Origin: Oscillospiraceae bacterium
GTDB lineage: Bacteria > Bacillota > Clostridia > Saccharofermentanales > Saccharofermentanaceae
Assembly: GCA_902775565.1 (NCBI GenBank)
Contig: CACYMP010000002.1
Location: 155,834 to 219,833 of the forward strand
Length of the DNA: 64,000 nt
Direction of reading: 5' to 3'
Shown: positions 53,307 through 61,543 of the stretch, piece by piece
How positions within the stretch are numbered: position 1 is the stretch's first letter
How the letters are laid out: each line of letters opens with the position of its first letter
The notes under the pieces: model-generated
Seen by the model: the letters and a program-made list of their open reading frames with translations, nothing else
Databases searched by the model: none
Told to the model about the DNA's origin: nothing
Program-made: the position numbers and the translations under genes

Positions 53307-54863
53307 TCAAGCAGGTGCGACTACGGCGACTTTGCCCTTAACGTATGTCCAGAGTATCGTATAGAAAAGTATCGCAAGCACAAGGAACACACCCGCAAGG
53401 GCCTTGACCAGCTTTGCGGCCAGGCCGTCTTTCGTGCCCGGGATCTTTATCTCACCCGCCCTTAAGAGGAAGAACGTTCCGCAGAGTATGAACGGCGTGC
53501 TGTATCTGAAATCCTGCGAGCAGATGTGCGGATACTGCAAAGAGAACATTATCACCGAGATTGTCTGCGACACCGCAAGAACGGCCATTGCCAGGTCTTC
53601 CCAAATGCTCTTTCTCTTCTTTATGGTGATGACCGCATAGATGAATCCGATGACCGAGAGCGCGATCAGGGCAAGGAAAACGAGCAGCAGCGCATATCCC
53701 GCCATGCTCATGCTAAAGCTGTCCCTGCAGTTCTCACCTCCGAAAAGCGCCGTCTTGACCTGAGCTATGAAGATGTTGTAATCCTGCTCGCCGTCAGAAC
53801 CGAGGTTCATGAAGAAGTCCTCGATCGGGAATCCGTAGAACCCGAAGATCCTCTGCGCCGGAGTGTATTTCGTAAGGTCCTGGTAAGGGTTGTCCGCCCT
53901 CAGAACATATGTGAGCGGCACCTTGAACTTAATGTAATTCCTGATCTGGAACCACAGTCCCAGAGGCGCGCAGATGACGCCGAAAACGACCAGTTGGAGG
54001 AAGGTCTTTCCCGCTTTCTTTTCCTTCAGATCTTTGATGAGCCTGACAAGGAAAAGGAATCCCACGGGGAACGCGATCATGCCGACGGAAAGCTTGGTCA
54101 TCATGCCGAAGCCGACTGCGAGAGCCGCGAAAATTATGTTCTTCCAACCGCCTTCTTTGAACCACTTGAGTCCGAAATAGAACGCAGTGAAATACAAAAG
54201 GATCGAAAGGATATCATTGTTGATCGATGCCGACATCAGCGTCAGCGCGGGGAATGCAGAAACGGCCATCGCTGCGGACGGCAGGTGCTCTTTCTTTACT
54301 CCTGCCTGCTTAACGACCTTGAACGCCATTATCAGCGCCCACTGCGTCCAGAGCATGGACAGCGCCTGCAAAGCCTCGTAGTGGTGCGTTCCCTTGGGCA
54401 GGAACAGATCGGTTATCCTTAAGAATACCGCGCTTACGAAATAGTGGAACGGCGGGTGATAGAACTCGCCCCTGCCGGCAACATTGATATTAGGGATCCA
54501 CAGATGATCTCTCACATAGAGTATGTATCCGGAGTGCCAGGAGTTGTAACTGCCCTCGGTGAATTCGCCAAGGTCACACTGCCTGACATAAAGTCCCGTG
54601 TAAAGCGTGTAGCCCAGTCTCATGAAAAAGCCCAGCGCGAAGATCAGCGTGATCAAAGCCTCGTCAGAAAGCTTTTTCGCCTGCTTCAGGTATATTCCGT
54701 ATCCGGTGACGAGAAGATACCCGAGCACCATAATCGTGCAGCAGACGGCATTATTGTCTATCTGCATTCCCGTTGATATAAGCACGACAAGTACTAGCAG
54801 TGCCGTGATGATGAACGGGTGACTGTAAACCGCAGTGGTGACTTTATCCTGCTTGATGGTCAA
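53307..54863 (-). CDS. Multipass GT-C (GT39/ArnT-like) glycosyltransferase (second copy)
   Basis: A 518-aa membrane protein with about eleven helices, paralogous to the one at 7407-8984 (shared FYHPPFH, SINNDILS, FGFYGFPIEDFF, SLQYPHICSQDF). GT-C enzymes of this type use polyprenyl-linked sugars outside the membrane. The start is TTG 54863: GGAG stands eight to nine bases upstream and no ATG is available near it. It is co-transcribed with the EAL phosphodiesterase, which may tie surface glycosylation to c-di-GMP level; this is inference from gene order. Confidence 0.78.
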   Translation of the reverse strand: MTIKQDKVTTAVYSHPFIITALLVLVVLISTGMQIDNNAVCCTIMVLGYLLVTGYGIYLKQAKKLSDEALITLIFALGFFMRLGYTLYTGLYVRQCDLGEFTEGSYNSWHSGYILYVRDHLWIPNINVAGRGEFYHPPFHYFVSAVFLRITDLFLPKGTHHYEALQALSMLWTQWALIMAFKVVKQAGVKKEHLPSAAMAVSAFPALTLMSASINNDILSILLYFTAFYFGLKWFKEGGWKNIIFAALAVGFGMMTKLSVGMIAFPVGFLFLVRLIKDLKEKKAGKTFLQLVVFGVICAPLGLWFQIRNYIKFKVPLTYVLRADNPYQDLTKYTPAQRIFGFYGFPIEDFFMNLGSDGEQDYNIFIAQVKTALFGGENCRDSFSMSMAGYALLLVFLALIALSVIGFIYAVITIKKRKSIWEDLAMAVLAVSQTISVIMFSLQYPHICSQDFRYSTPFILCGTFFLLRAGEIKIPGTKDGLAAKLVKALAGVFLVLAILFYTILWTYVKGKVAVVAPA

Positions 54864-54943
54864 TGTCAGATCTCCTTATTTTTTGTTCTTTATTTATATC
54901 ATGAAAAGGGCACATCATACCAGTTGGATCCGATAGTCTTACG

Positions 54944-54972
54944 TTGACTTACAGCATTCCGTTTGCTAGAAA
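54944..54972 (+). promoter_or_regulatory. Promoter giving a leaderless phosphatase mRNA
   Basis: TTGACT (54944-54949), 17 bp, TAGAAA (54967-54972), six bases, ATG 54979. No ribosome site. This is the best-supported of the leaderless candidates because both promoter boxes are good. Confidence 0.6.
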
Positions 54973-54978
54973 TAGCTC

Positions 54979-55800
54979 ATGACCCGCGTTAAGACCGACA
55001 GGAAAAGCTTAAATTTCCCTCTGCTCCTTGCAGCGCTTGTTTTAGCCTGCTCGGCATTCCTTTATGTTTTGTATCTCGGCAGGACCGCAGACAAAGCAGA
55101 CAAGCCGGACAAAACAGGTGCTTCCTATGAGACATATGCCGGCGGGCAGATCAGGTTTCTCAAGATCAGCGGAGTCCACAATGTAAGGGACATAGGCGGC
55201 TGGACGACACCGGACGGAAAGCGCGTCAGATACGGCCTGATCATCAGGGGCGGCGAACTCGACGGTATCCATTCGACGCATATCAAAGCCAAGGGAATAG
55301 AACAGCTGAAGTCCGAAGGCATCAAGACCGAAGTGGATCTGCGCAATTCAAGCGAGGTTGCCAAAGCAGACTATCCGATAAAGAGTTTCGCCGAATACAA
55401 CCGGTATGAGATAGTTTCCTATATGGGCGTCAGGGAAGATAAAGAACTCTACAAAGAAGCGATCTCAAAGATCATCACAAGCGTTCTCGAAGACAAGCCC
55501 GTTTATGTTCACTGCTGGGGCGGCGCCGACCGCACCGGCACCGTCATCGCGCTGATAGAAGGTGCTCTGGGCGTTTCGAAAGAACAGGTGATAGAAGATT
55601 ACGAACTGACCTCGTACTCGTCTGTTGGCGAGCGCAGATACGGCAAAGGCAAGGACGGCAAGAAGTTCGAGGAACTTATCTTATATATTGAGAATGATTT
55701 CGATGGCGATACGTTTGAAGAAAAGTGCACAAACCTTTTGACAGACCTCGGGATCGATGCCAAAGACATAGAAGCCTTCCGCGCGAAAATGCTGGAATAG
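54979..55800 (+). CDS. Secreted/membrane-anchored tyrosine (dual-specificity) phosphatase
   Basis: A 273-aa protein with an N-terminal helix (~13-33) and an extracytoplasmic phosphatase domain. The domain contains VRDIGGW, VDLRNSSEV and the catalytic loop HCWGGADRTG (Cys179, Arg185; C-x5-R). This pattern is that of the Y_phosphatase3 family, whose members act on phosphotyrosine, phosphoinositides or phospholipid-like substrates. An external location suggests surface phosphoproteins or polyphosphorylated glycans as substrates. It converges with the DUF3737 gene, 5 bp apart. Confidence 0.87.
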   Translation: MTRVKTDRKSLNFPLLLAALVLACSAFLYVLYLGRTADKADKPDKTGASYETYAGGQIRFLKISGVHNVRDIGGWTTPDGKRVRYGLIIRGGELDGIHSTHIKAKGIEQLKSEGIKTEVDLRNSSEVAKADYPIKSFAEYNRYEIVSYMGVREDKELYKEAISKIITSVLEDKPVYVHCWGGADRTGTVIALIEGALGVSKEQVIEDYELTSYSSVGERRYGKGKDGKKFEELILYIENDFDGDTFEEKCTNLLTDLGIDAKDIEAFRAKMLE

Positions 55801-55805
55801 ACCTC

Positions 55806-56642
55806 TTACTTTTCAGTCACGATCCTGCACTTCGCCTCGGGATCGGTAAGGATGATCTCTCCAGCCGACTCGCAGACGATCTTGCCGCTGTAAGGGTTCT
55901 TGATGCTGTCGACAGAAGACTTGACCTCGGCCTCAACATCCGACTTTTCGAACGACAGATCGCACCCGGTCATGGTGCAGTTGATGAGCTTTAAGCCTTT
56001 GCAGTAGCACAGCGGCTGAGTTCCCAATATCTTACAGTTCTCGAAAACAACGTTCTCGCAGTACCATGCCAGATACTCGCCTTTGACCACGCTGTCTTTT
56101 ACGACGACATTCTTTGCGTGCCAGAACGCGTCCTTAGTATCGAACTCGCAGTTGGTGAAAACAGAATCGGAAATGTACTGGAACGAATACTTTCCCTTGA
56201 GCTTCATGTGATCGAAAAACAGGTGATCCGAACGCATGAACGCATACTCACTCTCAACGCTTGAATCCTTTACGGAAAGGTCGCTCACAGACCAGCCGAA
56301 CTCGGGCGACACGATGTCACAATTGGTGATCTTAACGTCAGAGCACTCGCGAAGCGCTTTGATGCCGTGCATCTTTGTACCGGTGATCTCCACGCCGGAC
56401 GAATACCAGATCGCCGCGCGGCAAAGCTCGGTCATTTTGCCGCCTTCGATCTTGAGTCCCTTAACATGCCAGAACGGATAACGGAGATTGAAATAGCATT
56501 CCTTCGCGGTGATGTCACGGCTCTCCTTGAACGCGCTCTCGCCGTCAGCAGGGCCGTCAAAACGGCATCTGAGCGCCATTACATCAACGCTCCCGTACAG
56601 TGCTCTTTCCTCGTCAAATGTCTTATCTGTTATAGTCTGCAT
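55806..56642 (-). CDS. DUF3737 family protein, beta-helix-like
   Basis: A 278-aa protein composed of short strands with regularly spaced Cys, Phe and Trp, such as ITAKECYFNLRYPFWHVKG, recurring about every 20 residues. This is the right-handed parallel beta-helix pattern of DUF3737, a family of unknown function frequent in Firmicutes. No signal peptide. ATG 56642 follows GAGAGG. No neighbour suggests a role. Confidence 0.85.
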   Translation of the reverse strand: MQTITDKTFDEERALYGSVDVMALRCRFDGPADGESAFKESRDITAKECYFNLRYPFWHVKGLKIEGGKMTELCRAAIWYSSGVEITGTKMHGIKALRECSDVKITNCDIVSPEFGWSVSDLSVKDSSVESEYAFMRSDHLFFDHMKLKGKYSFQYISDSVFTNCEFDTKDAFWHAKNVVVKDSVVKGEYLAWYCENVVFENCKILGTQPLCYCKGLKLINCTMTGCDLSFEKSDVEAEVKSSVDSIKNPYSGKIVCESAGEIILTDPEAKCRIVTEK

Positions 56643-56701
56643 AACATACCTCTCGACACAATAATAACCTATTTGCGTCCGGAAAATATATTAAGACGAG
56701 G

Positions 56702-57475
56702 TCATAAATTTTCAAAAGATTGCTTGTTAAATGCACTCAGGGCGGCATTATTAATACTCGCAGCTATGAGCCCGGTTATTGATTCCTGTGTCGGGATCCA
56801 GTTTTTGGTACCGCATATCAGTATCAGATCACGGTTCGGAAGTATCCCGTTACGCATGTATATCCGGATCTTTTCGGCATTGTCATCGGTATATTCTTCG
56901 TCATCAGTCATGCCCATAAACTCCACGAAAAAGCACCGGTCGATTATATGAACCGGAAACGAATAATCCGGCGTTCTTGTTTTCGAGCCCTTTAAAACAA
57001 GGCGCGGTTCATATTTCGCTTCCAGTCCCAATGATTTCAAGGCATTTCCGACGATCATCTCACCGCGTGATCTGACATTGAATCCGTAATCGTCATAGTA
57101 TTCAGTCATACAGTCATGATTGTTCGAACAAGGTTCCAGCCGGTTCCAATAGGCAACGTTGAATACTGAAGGATCGCGCTTGAATCTGAAATCCGAAGGA
57201 ACTGTCAGCTGCCTTCGTTTGAACTCTTCAAAAAAGAGTCTCTCTCTTTCACTGACGTTATTGAACAACTCGAGATTTCTCTGCATCTCATCATATCCTT
57301 TACCGTTCATTTGAGCAGAACGAACACGTCTTCCGGCACCGTATCCTGAATACTCACGTATTACACGCGTTCCATTGTGCGTGCCGATCATATATCTCGG
57401 CATGCCCGCCAGGACCCGTCTCAAACGAATGTATTCGGCAATGATGAATGTGTTACAGAACAAAGATAATCTCAT
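56702..57475 (-). CDS. PD-(D/E)XK-like nuclease-fold protein
   Basis: A 257-aa protein. The C-terminal half has the order expected for a restriction-endonuclease-like core: Glu139 in VRSRGE, Asp170 in TPDYSF and Glu185 in FFVEFMGM, the last resembling the EHFGM variant seen where the lysine of ExK is shifted. The N-terminal half is basic and lacks known motifs. DNA cleavage is inferred from motif spacing only. No methyltransferase or partner gene is nearby. ATG 57475 lacks a ribosome site but has CATAAT six bases upstream, so it may be leaderless. It stands beside a palindrome array. Confidence 0.55.
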   Translation of the reverse strand: MRLSLFCNTFIIAEYIRLRRVLAGMPRYMIGTHNGTRVIREYSGYGAGRRVRSAQMNGKGYDEMQRNLELFNNVSERERLFFEEFKRRQLTVPSDFRFKRDPSVFNVAYWNRLEPCSNNHDCMTEYYDDYGFNVRSRGEMIVGNALKSLGLEAKYEPRLVLKGSKTRTPDYSFPVHIIDRCFFVEFMGMTDDEEYTDDNAEKIRIYMRNGILPNRDLILICGTKNWIPTQESITGLIAASINNAALSAFNKQSFENL

Positions 57476-57481
57476 AAGCCG

Positions 57482-57487
57482 ATTATG
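57482..57487 (-). promoter_or_regulatory. -10 box spaced for a leaderless transcript
   Basis: On the minus strand CATAAT (57487-57482), six bases, ATG 57475. The -35 is weak and there is no ribosome site. Confidence 0.35.
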
Positions 57488-57602
57488 AACCGTCCTGCCG
57501 AAAAAAGATCCGACAAAAACCTACAAAAACCGACAAAGAAAACGAACTGCCTTTCTTTTATTATCTTAAACCTATGTTTATTTTTGCCATCGTTCCACGA
57601 TT

Positions 57603-57717
57603 CATTCCATGTTTTGCCCGAAAAGTGGACGGTAACGTGGAATGAAGACCAAAAATCGCTCTCATTCCATCTTTCATTCCACGTTTTGATCGAAAAGTGG
57701 ACACCAACGTGGAATCA
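57603..57717. repeat. Palindromic repeat array, 2 units, 72-bp period (CATTCCACGTT family)
   Basis: 43-bp units at 57603-57645 and 57675-57717, 72 bp apart, with arms CATTCCAYGTTTTG and AACGTGGAAT and a shared internal CGAAAAGTGGAC. An extra CATTCCAT lies 12 bp before the second unit, mirroring the extra copy in the array at 22158, to which this one is related in reverse orientation. The 347-bp gap 57476-57822 otherwise contains only the glnN terminator. Confidence 0.88.
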
Positions 57718-57758
57718 GCCGGCAAATTTAGCTTTAAAGCATCACCACACAAAAAAGA

Positions 57759-57788
57759 GGACCCGCCTCCCCGAAGGAAAGCAGGCCC
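57759..57788 (-). terminator. Terminator of glnN
   Basis: On the minus strand GGGCCTGC pairs (with two G-U) to GCGGGTCC. The inner stem is capped by a stable TTCG tetraloop, and a TCTTTTTT tract follows. Confidence 0.8.
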
Positions 57789-57822
57789 CCATAAAGCGGT
57801 ATGGAACGGGCAGGATAACCGA

Positions 57823-59910
57823 TTACCTTACTCCGAAAAGCAGTTCGCCGTAGGTCGGGAACGGCCAGTACTCGGCAGAGGTCTCGAGCTCGAGCTTGTC
57901 GCAGTTTGCACGGAGCGCGTCCATTGCAGGGATCATTTCATCCTTGATCTTGTCTGCAAGTACTTCGTAATCATCGATCGCATCTAACTCGCCGATGAGC
58001 TTGTTCAATGCCTTGAGTGACTTGTTTGCTGCGTTCATGTCAGCAGAGATCTCGGCAAATGTCTCTTTCTCGAAGTCTGCACTGCCGCCTGCCGATTCGA
58101 TCGCGGCGATATCGGATGCGAGCTCTGCGGAGTATGCGGAGACAGCCGGGAGAATGTCCTGCTTTGCCATTACGGACATTGTCTGGTACTCAATGTTGAG
58201 GAGCTTGCAGTACTTTTCGAGGAAGATCTCGTGACGTGACTTCATCTCGACTTCAGAATAGACCTTATGCTTTGTGAGGAGTTCGACATTCTTCGGATCA
58301 AGATAATGCTTGACCGCGTCAGGCAGGGTCTTGTAGTTGGAAAGCCCTCTCTTCTCGGCTTCAACGACCCATGAATCGTCATAGCCGTTGCCGTTGAAAA
58401 GGATCCTCTTGTGAGCGGTGATCTCAGACTTGATGAGGTCATGCAGAGCACTCTCGAAATCAGATACGCCTTCGAGCTTGTCTGCGAAGGTTGAAAGAAC
58501 TTCTGCAACAGCAGCATTGAGGATGGTGTTTGCCATAGCGATAGATGCTGCAGAACCGAGCATTCTGAACTCGAACTTGTTGCCTGTGAATGCGAACGGG
58601 CTGGTCCTGTTACGGTCTGTAGTATCCTTGGGGAATCTGGGCAGAACGTGTACACCGATCTTCATGATCTCCTTTTCCTTTGAGCCGTAAGGGCTGTCCT
58701 CAACGATGGAATCAAGGATCTCTGTAAGCTCGGAACCGAGGAAGATGGAGATGATCGCCGGAGGTGCCTCGTTAGCGCCCAAGCGGTGGTCGTTGCCTGC
58801 AGAAGCTACGGAAAGTCTGAGCAGATCCTGATATGTATCAACAGCGGAAATAACAGCTGTAAGGAAGAGCAGGAACGAAGCGTTGGCGCGCGGTGTGTCA
58901 CCCGGATCGAGGAGGTTGATTCCAGTATCGGTCGAGATGGACCAGTTGTTGTGCTTACCTGAACCGTTGACGCCCTCGAAAGGCTTTTCGTGCAGGAGGC
59001 AGACGAGGTCGTGCTTCCTTGCGACTTTTTGCATTATCTCCATCGTGAGCTGGTTGTGATCAGCTGCGATGTTCGTCGTTGTGAAGATAGGTGCGAGCTC
59101 GTGCTGTGCGGGAGCAACTTCGTTATGCTCAGTTGTTGCAAGGATACCAAGCTTCCAGAGCTCTTCGTTAAGGTCTTTCATGAAGGCCTGAACACGGGGC
59201 TTGATGACGCCGAAATAGTGATCTTCCATCTGCTGTCCCTTGGGAGGAAGTGCGCCAAACAAAGTTCTTCCTGTGTAGATGAGATCCTTTCGCTGATCGT
59301 ACATCTTCTTGTCGATGAGGAAGTATTCCTGCTCGGGTCCGACTGTTGTTCTGATGGAAGTAACGTCGTCCTTGCCGAAGATCTTCATGATACGCAGAGC
59401 CTGCTTGTTGATGGCTTCCATCGAACGGAGCAAAGGTGTCTTCTTATCGAGTGCTTCACCGTTGTAAGAGCAGAAAGCTGTAGGAATGCAGAGGACGCCG
59501 TCCTTGATGAATGCGAAGGAAGTAGGATCCCATGCGGTATATCCTCTTGCCTCGAATGTTGCACGGATTCCGCCGGAAGGAAATGAAGATGCGTCAGGCT
59601 CGCCCTGGATAAGTTCCTTGCCTGAGAAATGCATTATTACCTTGCCGTCATCCTGAGGTGCGATAAAGCTGTCGTGCTTCTCTGCAGTGATTCCGGTAAG
59701 AGGCTGGAACCAGTGCGTATAGTGTGTTGCACCCTTTTCGATAGCCCACTGCTTCATCTCGTTTGCGATGACGCCTGCTACATCGGGGGTCAATCTCTTG
59801 CCGTGATCGATGGCTTCCTTAACAGCCTTGTAGGCTTCCTTTGGGAGTCTGGACTTCATCACGGATTCATTAAAGACGTTCTCACCAAAATACTCTTCTA
59901 CCGTTCTCAT
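57823..59910 (-). CDS. glnN: Glutamine synthetase type III
   Basis: A 695-aa GSIII, making glutamine from glutamate, ammonia and ATP. The size and the fingerprints [70 protein letters not shown] and [19 protein letters not shown] are those of GlnN. All the usual active-site blocks are present, so this is probably the main working glutamine synthetase of the cell. Start ATG 59910 after AAGGAG. Its leader carries a strong promoter and an intrinsic terminator before the gene, indicating transcription attenuation. Divergent from the glnA-like operon. Confidence 0.96.
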   Translation of the reverse strand: MRTVEEYFGENVFNESVMKSRLPKEAYKAVKEAIDHGKRLTPDVAGVIANEMKQWAIEKGATHYTHWFQPLTGITAEKHDSFIAPQDDGKVIMHFSGKELIQGEPDASSFPSGGIRATFEARGYTAWDPTSFAFIKDGVLCIPTAFCSYNGEALDKKTPLLRSMEAINKQALRIMKIFGKDDVTSIRTTVGPEQEYFLIDKKMYDQRKDLIYTGRTLFGALPPKGQQMEDHYFGVIKPRVQAFMKDLNEELWKLGILATTEHNEVAPAQHELAPIFTTTNIAADHNQLTMEIMQKVARKHDLVCLLHEKPFEGVNGSGKHNNWSISTDTGINLLDPGDTPRANASFLLFLTAVISAVDTYQDLLRLSVASAGNDHRLGANEAPPAIISIFLGSELTEILDSIVEDSPYGSKEKEIMKIGVHVLPRFPKDTTDRNRTSPFAFTGNKFEFRMLGSAASIAMANTILNAAVAEVLSTFADKLEGVSDFESALHDLIKSEITAHKRILFNGNGYDDSWVVEAEKRGLSNYKTLPDAVKHYLDPKNVELLTKHKVYSEVEMKSRHEIFLEKYCKLLNIEYQTMSVMAKQDILPAVSAYSAELASDIAAIESAGGSADFEKETFAEISADMNAANKSLKALNKLIGELDAIDDYEVLADKIKDEMIPAMDALRANCDKLELETSAEYWPFPTYGELLFGVR

Positions 59911-59941
59911 AAACCGTTCTCCTTAAATAATTTCTGAAAAC

Positions 59942-59984
59942 AAAAAAGACGCCACGAACCCAAGTGGTTCATGGCGTCTTTGCC
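59942..59984 (-). promoter_or_regulatory. Attenuator in the glnN leader
   Basis: Arms 59945-59960 and 59966-59981 form a near-perfect 16-bp stem (AGACGCCA at one base, TGGCGTCT opposite) with a 5-nt loop and a T-run, lying between promoter and gene. A competing mini-hairpin GGC-AAAGAC-GCC (59984-59973 on the minus strand) has the A..G hexaloop form used by ANTAR proteins and overlaps the 5' arm, but its stem is only 3 bp, so ANTAR control is tentative. Confidence 0.7.
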
Positions 59985-60007
59985 GTTTGTCTTCGATTTA
60001 TGGCGAC

Positions 60008-60036
60008 AGAATACACCTCGATTTTCATGCTGTCAA
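60008..60036 (-). promoter_or_regulatory. Promoter of glnN
   Basis: On the minus strand perfect TTGACA (60036-60031), 17 bp, TATTCT (60013-60008); RNA start near 60001, upstream of the attenuator. Confidence 0.75.
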
Positions 60037-60038
60037 TA

Positions 60039-60200
60039 GGCGAATGAGAATATTTTGTTCGCTTAGTCCTCGCCGTTTCGCGGCTGCGGAAGACGCTCAC
60101 AAAATATCTTTCATTCGCGTGTAAAAAAAGAAATCGCTCACAAATTCCACATCGTTTTATACCTTTCATTCGCGTGTAAAAAAGAAATCGCTCACAAATT
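60039..60200. repeat. Direct and inverted repeats between glnN and the glnA-like gene
   Basis: Two nearly identical 38-39-bp direct copies, 60108-60146 and 60163-60200 (beginning CTTTCATTCGCGTGT, ending ATCGCTCACAAATT), are 55 bp apart. A diverged inverted copy starts at ~60039 (CGAATGAGAATATTTTG), pairing with 60095-60117. They lie between two divergent promoters and may be regulator-binding sites or another palindrome family. Confidence 0.75.
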
Positions 60201-60204
60201 TTCA

Positions 60205-60233
60205 TTGACAACAAATAATCTAAGTGGCAAAAT
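60205..60233 (+). promoter_or_regulatory. Promoter of the glnA-like operon
   Basis: Perfect TTGACA (60205-60210), 17 bp, CAAAAT (60228-60233). The predicted RNA start at ~60240 is the first base before the hexaloop hairpin. Confidence 0.65.
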
Positions 60234-60240
60234 CATTCAC

Positions 60241-60302
60241 ATGAACAAGGGCGTTCATTCAGTGCATCTGATGGTGTTCTGAATGACGCCCCTTTCTTTT
60301 AT
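60241..60302 (+). promoter_or_regulatory. ANTAR-type hexaloop overlapping an attenuator
   Basis: ATGAAC-AAGGGC-GTTCAT (60241-60258) is a 6-bp stem with a hexaloop having A at position 1 and G at position 4, the ANTAR recognition rule. Its 3' half is also the 5' arm (60249-60262) of an intrinsic terminator whose other arm is 60279-60292, followed by TTTCTTTTATTT. Binding of an ANTAR protein to the hexaloop would prevent the terminator. A second hexaloop, usual in this class, was not found. Confidence 0.7.
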
Positions 60303-60325
60303 TTGCGTAATGCGGAGGTATGGAC

Positions 60326-61501
60326 ATGGATTGCTCGCTAAGCGAATTTATGCAGTACATCAATGAAGAAGATATCAAGTTCATCAGGCTTGCTTTCTGC
60401 GACGTTCACGGCAACAGAAAGAACATTTCGATAATGCCCCATATGCTCGAGGAAGCGGTTAAGAACGGTATTCCGATCAACGCTTCGCTGATCCCCGGAT
60501 TCGGCGAAAACGTTTATCCGGATCTTTTCCTTCATCCGGATATTTCAACTACGACTCTTCTTCCCTGGCGTCCCGAAAACGGCAAGGTAATAAGGACGCT
60601 CTGCGACATCACGCTGCAGGACGGAACACCTTTCGCGATCGATACGCGCAAGGTCTTAAAAGACGCGGTCGAGATAGCTTCCAAGAAGGGCATCGATTTC
60701 AATTTCGGATCAAGGATCGAGTTCTATCTTTTCAAGACGGATGAGGACGGAAATCCCACTAAGACACCCTGTGATAACGCTGGTTACATGGACATCGCGC
60801 CACTCGACAAGTGCGAGAACGTAAGACGTGAGATCTGCCTCACGCTCGAGCGTATGGGCATCCTCCCCATCAACTCACACCACGAGGCAGGCCCCGGCCA
60901 GAACCAGATCGATTTCGCATCCAGCGACGCGCTCAAGGCGGCGGACAACGTTGTCTCTTACATCACGGTCGTAAAGACGATCGCGGCGCGCTACGGACTT
61001 TATGCCGACTTTTCTCCGAAGCCCCTGGACGGCGCTCCGGGCAACGGCTTCCACATAAATGTCCTGGCAACCGCAAGGTCGGGCGAACAGGTCCTTCCCC
61101 ACGCGATCGCAGGCATCTTAAAGCACATTCACAGCACCACTGTTTTCTTCAATAATTCCGAGCAGTCCTACAGAAGATTCGGCGAAGGCAGCGCACCCAG
61201 CACAGTATCCTGGTCAGGCGACAACAGAGGCCAGCTGGTACGCATTCCGCCCGTCGGTGCAGCAGGCCATCACTACGCGCAGCTGAGGTCTCCCGATGCT
61301 CTGGCAAACCCTTATCTTGCCATGGCGATGCTCATTTACGAGTGCCTCGACGGCATCGAAAACAAGTACGACCTGCCTACAGCAGGCGCCAACATCGACA
61401 GCCTTCCGGGCTCGCTCAATGAAGCGAAAAAACTCGCGATCAAGAGCGATTTCGTAAACAAAGTCTTCAGTAAGGAACTGATCGAAGCGTACTGCGGATA
61501 A
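60326..61501 (+). CDS. Glutamine synthetase-like protein, active site degenerate, C-terminally short
   Basis: A 391-aa protein of the GlnA (type I) family; usual length is ~444. Fold motifs are clear (IRLAFCDVHG, SHHEAGPGQ, NGFHINV, LRSPDALANPYLAM). Compared with Bacillus GlnA, the metal-site GPEPEF reads GSRIEF (Arg130 for Glu), GQHEIDF reads GQNQIDF (Gln194 for Glu) and VEVR reads AQLR (Gln319 for Glu). The flap glutamate of PGYEAP is gone, and the last ~25 residues are missing. Glu132, Glu187 and His243 remain. Ordinary synthesis of glutamine is therefore doubtful; a sensor or different ligase is possible. ATG 60326, seven bases after GGAGG, beats ATG 60320. Confidence 0.85.
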   Translation: MDCSLSEFMQYINEEDIKFIRLAFCDVHGNRKNISIMPHMLEEAVKNGIPINASLIPGFGENVYPDLFLHPDISTTTLLPWRPENGKVIRTLCDITLQDGTPFAIDTRKVLKDAVEIASKKGIDFNFGSRIEFYLFKTDEDGNPTKTPCDNAGYMDIAPLDKCENVRREICLTLERMGILPINSHHEAGPGQNQIDFASSDALKAADNVVSYITVVKTIAARYGLYADFSPKPLDGAPGNGFHINVLATARSGEQVLPHAIAGILKHIHSTTVFFNNSEQSYRRFGEGSAPSTVSWSGDNRGQLVRIPPVGAAGHHYAQLRSPDALANPYLAMAMLIYECLDGIENKYDLPTAGANIDSLPGSLNEAKKLAIKSDFVNKVFSKELIEAYCG

Positions 61502-61543
61502 CAAAAAACAAAGCGGAAAATCTAAAGAAAGGGGAACGGGGAC

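Noticed and set aside
54979..54996. Long ribosome-site search upstream of the phosphatase gene
   Set aside because: No AGGAGG-like sequence within 20 bases of the ATG; a good TTGACT-17-TAGAAA promoter ends six bases before it instead.
57485..57853. 122-aa reading frame with repeated SFHVLxEKW
   Set aside because: It runs through the palindrome repeats and the glnN terminator and overlaps glnN; the peptide repeat is just the DNA repeat translated.
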